A DNA stretch of 36,098 bases from Planctomycetota bacterium (GTDB taxonomy: Bacteria; Planctomycetota; MHYJ01; JACPRB01): NCBI GenBank assembly GCA_016209705.1, contig JACQVR010000120.1, forward strand, positions 1-36,098, written 5' to 3'. Of this stretch, positions 6,893 to 14,655 are shown in pieces; the stretch's first letter is position 1, and each line of letters begins with the position of its first letter. Position numbers and translations under genes: made by a program. The notes beneath the pieces were generated by a model, which had not been told where the DNA came from, made no database searches, and worked only from the letters and a program-made list of their open reading frames with translations.

Positions 6893-7075
6893 TTTATCTC
6901 CCCATCTCCTTGGAGATAAGGAGATACATGTAGATGTGGAGATAAGAAATTCGACATCCGTCCTATCTCCTGATCTCGCTGCATCTCCCCATCTCCTTGG
7001 AGATGTGGAGATGGGAAGTAAAACATCATATCGATCCTATCCCCTGATCTCCCCGCATCTCCATATCTCCTATAG
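6893..7075. repeat. Array of 7-nt ATCTCCN / NGGAGAT repeats with inverted arms
   Basis: The gap between the YHS gene and the barrel gene is filled with copies of ATCTCC and its complement GGAGAT, many in a 7-nt register. At least two groups have head-to-head arms separated by TT, for example CCATCTCC-TT-GGAGATG near 6991-7007, so a transcript would fold into hairpins. The same unit recurs at 10.9-11.1 kb and near 12.24 kb. Confidence 0.75.
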
Positions 7076-8068
7076 CGACACCGTCACCCCCATCGCCACC
7101 TTGAGCAGCGTCTCCTGCTGTTTATCGTGAAGCGCCTGCACGACCGGGATTTGAACCGAAAGCGTAAGGGAGGCGCGCTCGGAAAAGCCGAATCGGAAGC
7201 CGGGAGAAAGAAACAACGCGGTCCCTCCGGAATTCCGCACCCGCTCGCCGTCCTCCTCATTTCGGAACAAATGGCGCACGTTCGCCTCCAGAAAGACGCT
7301 CGGCTGAGGAAACGTCCGCACGTTTTCGGTAAAGCGATGCGCGACCGCGATTCCGAACAGGACAAGGTCGCCGATCTTGAAGTGGTCTTCCTCGGTCCGA
7401 TACGTGTACGAAACGCTGGTGTCGAGCGTGACATTCTCGCTGAGCCAGCGCGAATAGGCCGTCCCCAGCGCCACATCGAACGCGCCGCTGCCGGGCTGGA
7501 GCGACGGCTCGAGCGGTTCGTTGCGCGTGCCGTCCTCCCCGACCTCGTCGTCGTCGCCGAAGGGGAGCTTGACGCCCGCGAAGAGCGCGAAGCTCCCTTC
7601 GGGGCCCTTGAGCGCCCGCCATTTCGCATTGATCCATTGATCCGTCATTCCCGAGACGTCGGCGAAATCGTGAAACCCGTACGATCCATCTCCATGCAGG
7701 TGGCCTTCCCGCAGGTCGTTGGCGCGGTAATAACCGAAGGCGAACCCCAATTGAAGATCCTCCGCGACGCCGACCGCGACGTCGATGGATTCCAGCAGCG
7801 TCCAGCGCGCCGCATCAAAATGAACATGATCGCCGCTCACCTTGAACGTCCGGTCCCGGATCTGCGTTTCGGAGAGCCGCTCAAACAGCGTGTAATCCAG
7901 TCGCACACTCAGACTGACCGCGCCCAGCTTGAGCACTGCGCCGGATTGGGTGAGCAATCCTCCACCGGACGTGCCGGGCCCGTGGTCCTTGCGGACGGAC
8001 GAGAATGGAGGATCGTTCGAAACCGCCGGGCACGAAAGAAGATAAAGAGCAAGCGCAGAGAGAATCAT
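7070..8068 (-). CDS. Outer-membrane beta-barrel protein (transporter-like)
   Basis: A 332-residue exported protein. The first 17 residues are hydrophobic and end in a short signal (LLSCPAVS), possibly with a lipobox. The rest consists of alternating strands with aromatic girdles (SVRLDYTLFERL, LQLGFAFGYYRAN, AFDVALGTAYSRWL, VTLDTSVSYTYRT), and the last residue is Leu in TLLKVAMGVTVSL, a typical beta-signal end. This matches the MetA-pathway/phenol-degradation type of outer-membrane barrel often found with metal or solvent genes. It lies between a Cys-rich membrane protein gene (upstream) and the YHS lipoprotein gene (downstream). Substrate unknown. Confidence 0.7.
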   Translation of the reverse strand: MILSALALYLLSCPAVSNDPPFSSVRKDHGPGTSGGGLLTQSGAVLKLGAVSLSVRLDYTLFERLSETQIRDRTFKVSGDHVHFDAARWTLLESIDVAVGVAEDLQLGFAFGYYRANDLREGHLHGDGSYGFHDFADVSGMTDQWINAKWRALKGPEGSFALFAGVKLPFGDDDEVGEDGTRNEPLEPSLQPGSGAFDVALGTAYSRWLSENVTLDTSVSYTYRTEEDHFKIGDLVLFGIAVAHRFTENVRTFPQPSVFLEANVRHLFRNEEDGERVRNSGGTALFLSPGFRFGFSERASLTLSVQIPVVQALHDKQQETLLKVAMGVTVSL

Positions 8069-8171
8069 CGCGCATCCTCGAACCGTGAAATTGAGTGAGA
8101 AACGGTCGCGGAACCCTCCATCGCCCTGCCCATTTAGGATCTATCGGGAAAATGGGTGGGGCTTCGGAGGA

Positions 8172-8212
8172 TTGAGCCCGCCGAGCGGAAGACACTATTT
8201 CGGCGGGCTCAA
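8172..8212 (-). other. 13-bp inverted repeat between two genes
   Basis: TTGAGCCCGCCGA and TCGGCGGGCTCAA form a perfect 13-bp stem with a 15-nt loop, immediately after the stop of the Cys-rich protein gene (minus strand) and upstream of the barrel gene. There is no T-run. It could stabilise or partly terminate the transcript between the two genes. Confidence 0.6.
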
Positions 8213-8215
8213 GGA

Positions 8216-8635
8216 TTACGCGATGGGTACTTTGTCGGGCGGGCTGGAAGGTCCCCAGAAGTTGGGAAGGATGAAATCCAACGTGTTCTCGCGCGTTTCG
8301 GGAACGTATCGCGCGGGTCGAACGAAACCCGCGATGGCGGGATGCGCCGACGTCTGGCTCATGGTCGTCTCGAGGCCCCGGCAGCGAGCCTCTTCGATCG
8401 AGCTCACCGGCCGGCGGGCGGGCTCGGACGCCTCATGCTCGGGCGACGGAAAGCAGCAGCACCCCTTGCGCCGCGCGACTTCCTCGGGACATCCGCAGGC
8501 GCCGGCGCAGCAGGAGTCGGGACCGGCGATCACCTCGCGGACGCGCGGGAACAGGAGGTCCATGCTCCCGTGAAGCAGCCACGTGGCTTGCAGAAAGTAG
8601 AGTCCTGTCAGGATGAGGACGAATCGCCGGCTCAT
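8216..8635 (-). CDS. Cys-rich membrane protein, possibly metal-related
   Basis: A 139-residue protein with an N-terminal hydrophobic segment (residues 5-22, FVLILTGLYFLQATWLLH) that may be a signal anchor. It is followed by two Cys clusters: SCCAGACGC (about 41-49) and KGCCCF (about 57-62). Such dense Cys clusters are usual in metal-binding or metal-delivery proteins, but no exact family is recognised. It is the first of three minus-strand genes (Cys-rich, barrel, YHS), and a strong stem-loop follows its stop. I infer a role in metal homeostasis at the envelope. Confidence 0.55.
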   Translation of the reverse strand: MSRRFVLILTGLYFLQATWLLHGSMDLLFPRVREVIAGPDSCCAGACGCPEEVARRKGCCCFPSPEHEASEPARRPVSSIEEARCRGLETTMSQTSAHPAIAGFVRPARYVPETRENTLDFILPNFWGPSSPPDKVPIA

Positions 8636-8671
8636 TCGTAAGAACGAAGATAACCCCCGGAGGCGTGACGA

Positions 8672-9211
8672 TCAAGAGCCCAATCGAATCCATCGATCCA
8701 CTTCGAACGGCGTCGCCGGTCCCCGCCGCAGCAGCGCGACGGCGTCCACCCGGAAACGCAACGGTTCCCAGGCGCGCTGAAGCGAGGCCGTGATCCGCCT
8801 CGCCTCCTCGGTCGACGCCGCCTGCCCGACGCTCAAATGAGGGATGTATCCCGACGGCTGCCGGGACGAAATGTCGCTACAGAAGGGGAAGCAGGCTTCC
8901 AGGATCGCCTGCAATGCGACGAACGCCGGCTTCGGTTCGGGCGCCAGCCACGTCGTCGCCGACCCGGATGAGTGGGCGAAACGGCGGAATTCCACCAGCG
9001 TCGTCTCGAACGGCGCGACCTTCGCGCAGGCTTCGGCCAATCGGGGAGCGGCTTCGTCGAATCGTTCCGCGGGAATGAAGGGGTAAAGTAGATTGATGTG
9101 CGGCATCCACCGTCCGATCTTGCGATCGTGAACGCGGCGGATGGCCTGGATCGGCTCCCACGTCTCGCGGGGAGGGAGAACCGCCAGAGCGGAACGGGTG
9201 GTGGTCTGCAT
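8672..9211 (-). CDS. 2H phosphoesterase (2'-5' RNA ligase-like)
   Basis: A 179-residue cytoplasmic protein of the 2H superfamily. It has the two His motifs of the fold: PHINLLYPF (His38) and YIPHLSVGQ (His125), in the usual H-x-(T/S/N)-hydrophobic form and at the usual spacing. Family members hydrolyse or form 2'-5' or cyclic phosphodiester bonds in RNA or nucleotides; the substrate cannot be told from sequence. The first motif has Asn in place of the usual Thr/Ser. It is transcribed away from the AAA+/VWA genes, and the region between carries a 7-nt tandem repeat. Confidence 0.75.
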   Translation of the reverse strand: MQTTTRSALAVLPPRETWEPIQAIRRVHDRKIGRWMPHINLLYPFIPAERFDEAAPRLAEACAKVAPFETTLVEFRRFAHSSGSATTWLAPEPKPAFVALQAILEACFPFCSDISSRQPSGYIPHLSVGQAASTEEARRITASLQRAWEPLRFRVDAVALLRRGPATPFEVDRWIRLGS

Positions 9212-9219
9212 GATGATGA

Positions 9220-9261
9220 AGAAGCCAGGAGGCAGAAGCCAGAAGCCAGAAGCCAGAATAA
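9220..9261. repeat. Six-unit 7-nt tandem repeat, AGAAGCC
   Basis: Six successive heptamers in perfect register: AGAAGCC, AGGAGGC, then three AGAAGCC and AGAATAA. The array starts 9 bp upstream of the 2H phosphoesterase start codon, in the divergent intergenic region with the AAA+ gene. Confidence 0.8.
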
Positions 9262-9342
9262 TAAGGAACGCGCTGCGCGCCCACGGGATTCTGCTTGCCT
9301 TCGGCGCCCGCTCGGCGCTATATGCGATATGGAGACTTCACG

Positions 9343-10875
9343 ATGAACAAGGTGATGGCGCCACCGCGGACCGTGGGAGCGTTGAAAGATTCCGGGGGGG
9401 AAGCCATACCCGTCAAGGAGGAGATGCGGCGCAACCTCATCCGCAAGCTCAAGGCCGGGGAGACGCTTTTTCCGGGGATCGTCGGCTACGACAAGACGGT
9501 CCTGCCCGCCCTGCGCAACGCCGTGCTCGCCCGCCACGATTTCATCCTTCTCGGCCTCCGCGGACAAGCCAAGAGCCGGATCCTGCGCGGTCTGACCGCG
9601 CTTCTGGACGAATGGCTGCCCGTCGTGGATGGGTGCGAGATCAACGACGACCCCTTCGCGCCCATCTGCAAGCGCTGCCGCCGCCTGGCCGAAGAGATGG
9701 GCGACCGCCTGCCCGTGTCGTGGATCGGCCGCGAGAAACGCTACCGCGAAAAACTGGCCACGCCGGACGTGACCATGGCGGATCTCATCGGCGATATCGA
9801 TCCCATCAAAGCCGCCAACGAGCGCCGTTCCCTGTCCGACGAGGAAGTGATCCATTTCGGCATCATCCCGCGCACGAACCGCGGCATCTTCGCCATCAAC
9901 GAACTGCCCGACCTTCAGACCCGCATCCAGGTAGGCTTGCTCAACATCATGGAGGAACGCGACGTCCAGATCCGCGGCTTTCCCGTGCGGCTTCCGCTGG
10001 ACGTGTGCATCGTGTACTCGGCCAATCCCGAGGACTACACGAACCGCGGCACGATCATCACGCCGCTGCGGGACCGCATCGATTCGCAGATCCTCACGCA
10101 CTATCCCGAAACGCTCGAGGACGCCATGGCGATCACCGCGCAGGAAGCGTGGGCGGCCCGAACGGGAGCGCCGCCGGTCCGCCTTCCGCGATTGGTGCGC
10201 GAGCTGGTGGAGAGCGTCGCGTTCGCCGCGCGGCGGAGCGAGTTCGTCGATCAGTCGAGCGGCGTCTCGGCGCGCCTTTCCATCGCCGCGCTGGAGAGCG
10301 TGATTTCCAACGCCGAGCAGCGCGGGCTCCTGCGGGGGGAGGAGAAGGCGATCCCGCGCGTGTGCGATCTCTACGCCGCGCTCCCCGGCGTCACCGGCAA
10401 GATCGAGCTCGTCTACGAGGGCGAGCAGCAGGGCATGGTCGCGGTCGGAAAGCGCGTGCTGGCGGACGCCGTCCGGGAGGTCTTCCTGAAATATTTTCCG
10501 AACGCCAAAGCGAAGCCGGAAAAGCCGCGGCGCACTTCCGCGTCGCGCGAACCCGCCGGCCGAGGATCCAAGGACCCGGCGCCGGAAGAGACGATCTACA
10601 AGAGCGTGCTCGACTGGTTCGCTCAGGGGAATCGAGTGGAGCTGACCGACACGATGCCGTCGCCCGAGTACGCCCAGGCGCTCGACCGCGTCCAGGGGCT
10701 TCGCGAGCTGGCGGCGGGGGCGCTCCAGCCCACGGGCGAGGCGGAGACGGCGCTGGCGATGGAGTTCGTCCTGGAGGGGATGCACCAGTTGTCCCTCGTC
10801 GCGCGCGAGGAGCTGGGCGCCAAGGTGAGTTATCGGGACATGCTCAAGCAGATGTTTGAATCGATGGAGACGTAA
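9343..10875 (+). CDS. Magnesium-chelatase-type (MoxR/ChlI-like) AAA+ ATPase
   Basis: A 510-residue AAA+ ATPase. Walker A is the variant GLRGQAKS (71-78). The family stretches that follow are clear: CEINDDPFAPIC, EKLATPDVTMADLIGDIDP, HFGIIPRTNRGIFAINELPD (Walker B region), QVGLLNIMEERDVQIRGF and YSANPEDYTNRG (sensor 1). A C-terminal helical lid and an acidic/basic linker follow. Related ATPases work with a VWA-domain partner to remodel proteins or insert metals. Such a partner is encoded 250 bp downstream. ATG 9343 was chosen because the N-terminal extension from upstream starts is repeat-derived. No ppGpp, sigma-54 or DNA-binding domain is seen. Confidence 0.8.
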   Translation: MNKVMAPPRTVGALKDSGGEAIPVKEEMRRNLIRKLKAGETLFPGIVGYDKTVLPALRNAVLARHDFILLGLRGQAKSRILRGLTALLDEWLPVVDGCEINDDPFAPICKRCRRLAEEMGDRLPVSWIGREKRYREKLATPDVTMADLIGDIDPIKAANERRSLSDEEVIHFGIIPRTNRGIFAINELPDLQTRIQVGLLNIMEERDVQIRGFPVRLPLDVCIVYSANPEDYTNRGTIITPLRDRIDSQILTHYPETLEDAMAITAQEAWAARTGAPPVRLPRLVRELVESVAFAARRSEFVDQSSGVSARLSIAALESVISNAEQRGLLRGEEKAIPRVCDLYAALPGVTGKIELVYEGEQQGMVAVGKRVLADAVREVFLKYFPNAKAKPEKPRRTSASREPAGRGSKDPAPEETIYKSVLDWFAQGNRVELTDTMPSPEYAQALDRVQGLRELAAGALQPTGEAETALAMEFVLEGMHQLSLVAREELGAKVSYRDMLKQMFESMET

Positions 10876-11119
10876 GTCCATGGTCCAGAGTCGAGGGCAC
10901 GGAGAAGATTTTTAGGAGATGAGGAGATGTTTGGAGATGGGGAGATAAGAAGGGCGGATCTGAAATCGGGAGCACCGGCGATTTTTTTTGGAGATCGGGT
11001 GATAGGGGAGATGTGGAGATATTTTTGAGGAGTCCTGCTTTCCCATCTTCCGATCTCCTCTTATCTCCATATCTCCTTGACGTTGGACATCGGACTTCGG
11101 AAATCTGACATCGGATTTT
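10876..11119. repeat. Mixed 7-nt repeat region (GTCCNNN, GGAGATN, GGACNTC)
   Basis: Between the AAA+ and VWA genes lie GTCCATG-GTCCAGA-GTCGAGG (10876-10896), several GGAGATN units (10915-11020), their complements ATCTCCATATCTCC (11062-11077) and GGACATC-GGACTTC-GGAAATC-TGACATC (11085-11112), all in 7-nt register. They are the same unit types as at 6.9, 12.2-12.4 and 19.6 kb. The last array ends only 10 bp before the VWA start codon, so it lies in that gene's translation leader. Confidence 0.75.
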
Positions 11120-11122
11120 GTG

Positions 11123-12211
11123 ATGGTTGGCTTCCGCTACGAGAAATGGGACGAGGATCTCCTCCGGAAGCTGCGTCAGTTCGCGTCGCTTCTGGCGCTC
11201 TTTCACCACCTCCTGCTCCAGCAGAACGGGGACGTCGACGAAGCGCTGCGGGTGATGAGGCGGCTCCAGGAGCTCGGCTACATCGATAAGAACGTCGACC
11301 TCGAGCAGTTCCGCCGCTCGCTCGAAGAGGCGCAGATCATCACGCGGGAGGGCGGCGCGTCCAAGCTGACCGTCCGCGGCGAGCGGTTCGTGCGGCGCGA
11401 AGCGCTCAACCAGATCTTCACCAGCCTGAAGAAAGGGGCGTTCGGCGAGCATCGCACGCCCCACGGGGGCGAAGGCGGGGAACGCCTCCCGGAAACGCGA
11501 CCCTACGAGTTCGGCGACGAACTGTCCGACCTGGATTGGGAACGGACCATGCATAACGCCCTGCGCCGCACGGGCGCGGAGCTGGCGCTGGCCGAACGGG
11601 ACTTTGAGATCAGCGAAACCGAGCACACGACGATGTGCGCGACGGCGCTGCTCGTGGACGTCAGTCATTCCATGGTGCTGTACGGCGAGGACCGGATCAC
11701 GCCCGCCAAGAAGGTGGCGCTCGCGCTGGCGGAGCTGATTCAATCGAGCTATCCCAAGGATTCGCTGGACGTGATCCTGTTCGGGGACGACGCGATGGAG
11801 GTTCCCGTCCGGGAGCTTCCGTATATCGGCGCCGGACCTTTCCATACGAACACCCGCGCGGGACTTCAGCTCGCGCAACGGGTCCTGCGGCGGAAGAAGC
11901 ATCCCAACAAGCAGATCTTCATGGTGACCGACGGCAAGGCGAGCGCGATCACCGAGAACGGCCGCCTGTACAAGAACCCGTTCGGGCTGGATCCGAAAAT
12001 CGTGAGTCTCACGCTGGACGAGGCGGCCCGCTGCCGCCGCGGCGGGATCGTGATCACGACGTTCATGCTGACCGACGATCCCACGCTCGTCGATTTCGTC
12101 AACCGCCTGACGCGCATCAACCGCGGCCGGGCCTACTTCAGCTCCGCCTCGCGGCTGGGGGACACGCTCTTCGTCGATTATCTTCGAAACCGGAAGCGGA
12201 GGGTGCGCTAA
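11123..12211 (+). CDS. VWA-domain protein, partner of the AAA+ ATPase
   Basis: A 362-residue cytoplasmic protein. The N-terminal half is helical (LLRKLRQFASLLALFHHLLL) and the C-terminal half is a von Willebrand A domain with a MIDAS D-x-S-x-S motif (LLVDVSHSM), a later TDG (MVTDGKASA) and a further acidic loop (FMLTDDPT). This is the classical partner of chelatase-type AAA+ ATPases, where the metal-dependent VWA site binds a client. ATG 11123 was chosen over the overlapping GTG 11120. The 247-bp gap to the ATPase gene is filled with 7-nt repeats. Client protein unknown. Confidence 0.8.
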   Translation: MVGFRYEKWDEDLLRKLRQFASLLALFHHLLLQQNGDVDEALRVMRRLQELGYIDKNVDLEQFRRSLEEAQIITREGGASKLTVRGERFVRREALNQIFTSLKKGAFGEHRTPHGGEGGERLPETRPYEFGDELSDLDWERTMHNALRRTGAELALAERDFEISETEHTTMCATALLVDVSHSMVLYGEDRITPAKKVALALAELIQSSYPKDSLDVILFGDDAMEVPVRELPYIGAGPFHTNTRAGLQLAQRVLRRKKHPNKQIFMVTDGKASAITENGRLYKNPFGLDPKIVSLTLDEAARCRRGGIVITTFMLTDDPTLVDFVNRLTRINRGRAYFSSASRLGDTLFVDYLRNRKRRVR

Positions 12212-12227
12212 GAGAATGTCGCGATGG

Positions 12228-12440
12228 TTGAGATATGGAGATGCTCCCTATCTCCACGATCCCCTCCATCTCGACATCCCTATTCTACCAACGATGGGTT
12301 TCTTGTTTTTTTGCGAAGATTTTTGTCGTCCGCAAGATGGGGAAAGATCCCGCGAAGTCTACAGTCCATAGTCCACGGTCCAGAGTCGCCGGAAACCGAG
12401 GGGCCGACTTCGGACTCTGGACTATGGACTACGGACTCCC
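12228..12440. repeat. 7-nt repeats with a long hairpin (GTCCNNN ... GACTNNG)
   Basis: After a short GGAGAT/ATCTCC group (12228-12278), the stretch 12357-12440 has five GTCNNNN heptamers (GTCTACA, GTCCATA, GTCCACG, GTCCAGA, GTCGCCG), a 14-nt spacer, then five GACNNNG-type heptamers (GACTTCG, GACTCTG, GACTATG, GACTACG, GACTCCC). The two arms are largely complementary, giving a predicted stem of about 30 bp. No gene is seen in this 327-bp gap. Confidence 0.8.
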
Positions 12441-12538
12441 AGCTCGGCGAAAACCAGCGCAGGAAAACATTGGGTTGCGGCTTCGCCGCGCTGGGAATAT
12501 CTCGACACGCTCCTCGCGAAGCTTGACGGAGGGATAAG

Positions 12539-13573
12539 GTGCGGTTCGAATGGCCCGAGGGCTTCGCCCGCATGCCCGAGGACGACTGGACCCATCGGCC
12601 GGTCGAGGACCTGGCGCTCAAGTACGACACCGTCGAGAACCACGGCTGGTACCGGAACCTCGAACTCACGCTCGACCAACTCGATCGCTTCCTGCGGGAC
12701 GGCGATCTCGTCATCGACTACTCCGGAGGGACGGGGATCTTCGTCGACCGCCTGCTGCGGCGCCGCGCGGATCTTCGCGCCGGCCTCGTGATCGTGGACG
12801 CCTCGCCCAAGTTCCTGCGGCGCGCGCTGGACAAATTCCGGGACGACGGCCGCGTCGCCTTCCGGCAGATCCGGTATCTGCCGGACCGCCGCCGGCTGGA
12901 ATGGCTCGATGAAGTCCTGGGCCCCGCGCTCGTCCGGCGCGGGGCGGACGCCATCGTCTCCACCAACGCCGTCCACCTTTATTACGACCTGGTCGATACG
13001 CTGGCCTCGTGGTCGCGGACGCTGCGGCCCGGCGGGCGCGTCTTCGTTCAATCGGGGAACATCCGCAATCCGGCCGCTCATCCCGAAGAATGGATCATCG
13101 ACGAGACCGTGGACGCCATCCATTGCGCATCCGTGGAAATCGTGCGGCGGGACGAACGCTTCGCCGCGTACCGGCAGACGCTGCGGGACCTGATGCGCAT
13201 GGCGGCGTACGACGCGTACCGCCGGAAGATCTTTCTTCCGGTTCGCCCCCTCGATCACTACTTGAAGGCCATGGCACGGGCGGGGCTGCGCGTCGAGGAC
13301 ATCTCGACGCGCACCATCGAGGCGCGCGTGGACGAGTGGTATGACTTTCTGGCCGTCTACCACGAAGGCGTGCTGGGTTGGATCGGCGGCGTGGCGAAAG
13401 TGGACGGCCGTCCGCCGGCGGAAGCGGCGGTGCGTGATCGGTTGCGCATCCTCCGACAGGCGCTTCAGATCGTCTTCGAAGGGAAGGAAGCCTTCGACGC
13501 GTGTTGGACGTACATCGTATGCGGGAAGCAAGGATGGGCGGGGCCTCCGTCATCCCCCTCCACCGCGCGGTGA
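12539..13573 (+). CDS. Class I SAM-dependent methyltransferase
   Basis: A 344-residue protein from GTG 12539, with a purine-rich ribosome site (GGAGGGATAAG) just before it. Motif I is VIDYSGGTGIF (about residues 58-68), followed by an acidic strand end (VIVDASPKFL) and a motif IV-like TNAVHLYYDLVDTL. This is the Rossmann methyltransferase plan. The C-terminal 130 residues are extra and helical. The D-Y-S-G-G-T-G motif I and the LYYDL motif are like methyltransferases acting on small molecules, but the substrate is not deducible. It stands alone, downstream of the hairpin repeat. Its product is cytoplasmic. Confidence 0.75.
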   Translation: MRFEWPEGFARMPEDDWTHRPVEDLALKYDTVENHGWYRNLELTLDQLDRFLRDGDLVIDYSGGTGIFVDRLLRRRADLRAGLVIVDASPKFLRRALDKFRDDGRVAFRQIRYLPDRRRLEWLDEVLGPALVRRGADAIVSTNAVHLYYDLVDTLASWSRTLRPGGRVFVQSGNIRNPAAHPEEWIIDETVDAIHCASVEIVRRDERFAAYRQTLRDLMRMAAYDAYRRKIFLPVRPLDHYLKAMARAGLRVEDISTRTIEARVDEWYDFLAVYHEGVLGWIGGVAKVDGRPPAEAAVRDRLRILRQALQIVFEGKEAFDACWTYIVCGKQGWAGPPSSPSTAR

Positions 13574-13858
13574 AAATTTGTGGAGACGCTCGATCCCTCC
13601 TGATCCCAAGAGGTTGTGAAATTTTGAGCCGTGGAAACACGCCGAAAATGGAAATGGTCCGCCATGCCTGTGGGGAGCCGAGGAATCGAATCCTGAGGCT
13701 CACCACGGCAACGCGTCCGGCGCGACGTTTGGGCCGGCCGTGAAATCATCCTCCCGCTGACCGCCCGCGACGGACCGCTACGACCCGCACCACGAAGCCC
13801 GCTGGGGAGAATTTCCGCTTTCAAAGAACGATGAATGTTTCTGCATCGAGGAGGAGTC

Positions 13859-14086
13859 ATGGCGGAAACGAAGAAGGTCGACGCGCGGACGCAGGACCGC
13901 CAGGAAAGAATCGACGAGATCCTGGCGATCCTGGACGAGCTTTATCTGGACCTGGGGTATTCGCACGCGGGGCCCGTGAAAAGCGGATCGCCGGCGCCAG
14001 CCGTCCCGCTTATGGATGAGCGATTCCAAAAGATAGCCGCATCGCCCAAAGGCCCGATCGCGCCGACGGGAATCGCTCGACGCTGA
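13859..14086 (+). CDS. Small unknown protein with a strong ribosome site
   Basis: A 75-residue protein; the start ATG 13859 is fixed by GAGGAGGAG 4-12 nt upstream. The first half is a charged helix (TQDRQERIDEILAILDELYL) and the second half is Pro/Ala-rich and probably disordered. No known family. It opens a run of four short genes on the plus strand, each with a good Shine-Dalgarno sequence, which may be co-regulated. The 285 bp before it hold only a stem-loop near 13672-13702. Confidence 0.6.
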   Translation: MAETKKVDARTQDRQERIDEILAILDELYLDLGYSHAGPVKSGSPAPAVPLMDERFQKIAASPKGPIAPTGIARR

Positions 14087-14194
14087 CGGAATCGGGCGCC
14101 GCCGAAAAACCGGATGGAATGCTCGTGCCGGAGAGGCGGCCGCCCTCCGGATGGGATCGATACGCGATTTCTCTATCTATGGAGGAGGTCGAGT

Positions 14195-14572
14195 ATGGTT
14201 TATCCTGCCGCCGAGCTGTTCGGAAGGCCGGTGTGGCTCCAGGACATCTCCCAGGTCGGAACGAACCCCCACGTTCCGTTCATCGGGAGCTTCGTTCCTC
14301 AGCTCTCTCAGATTCCGTCCGCGGCGCTGACGACGTCCGCGTTCACGCCGTTTTCGCCGTGGGCGTCCAACCTGTTCGGATATCAGAACGTCGCCTCGCA
14401 GGTCCCCGGCGCCTTCGCGTCACCGTTGGGATACAACCCCGCCTTCCCGGGGGTCGCGGAGCTGACCCATGCCCAGGGGCTGCGACCCGCGCTTTCGGCG
14501 GTGATCTGCCCGCCGCAGGTGGCGCAGCAGCTCATCGCGCGCGGGCTGGCTCAGCCCGCCATGACGGTTTGA
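14195..14572 (+). CDS. Small Pro/Ala/Phe-rich unknown protein
   Basis: A 125-residue protein from ATG 14195, preceded by GGAGGAGGTC at good spacing. The composition is rich in Pro, Ala, Phe, Ser and Gln with many short P-x-x-P and F-x-P segments, and few charged residues, so it is likely extended or surface-adhesive, not a globular enzyme. No cleavable signal peptide is evident. The end (PQVAQQLIARGLAQPAMTV) could be a short helix. It lies between the small helical protein gene and an outer-membrane barrel gene. Function unknown. Confidence 0.55.
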   Translation: MVYPAAELFGRPVWLQDISQVGTNPHVPFIGSFVPQLSQIPSAALTTSAFTPFSPWASNLFGYQNVASQVPGAFASPLGYNPAFPGVAELTHAQGLRPALSAVICPPQVAQQLIARGLAQPAMTV

Positions 14573-14655
14573 ACCGTTGATTGAAGGGTGTGCCTAAGTG
14601 ACCGGGGGCGGCAGTCTCAACGAGCACGAGCACGCACGCAGAAAGCGAGACATAT

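Noticed and set aside
8833..10881. Very long minus-strand open frame antisense to the AAA+ ATPase
   Set aside because: It is the shadow frame of a strongly conserved ATPase in GC-rich DNA; its translation shows no family pattern.
6893..12440. CRISPR array suspected from repeated short units
   Set aside because: The units are only 7 nt, often inverted, have no spacers of regular length and no cas genes are present.
13655..13745. Possible tRNA remnant (GATTCGATTCCTC with a stem-loop)
   Set aside because: The T-arm-like hairpin GAGCCGAGGA...TCCTGAGGCTC is imperfect and no acceptor, D-arm or anticodon arm can be built around it.
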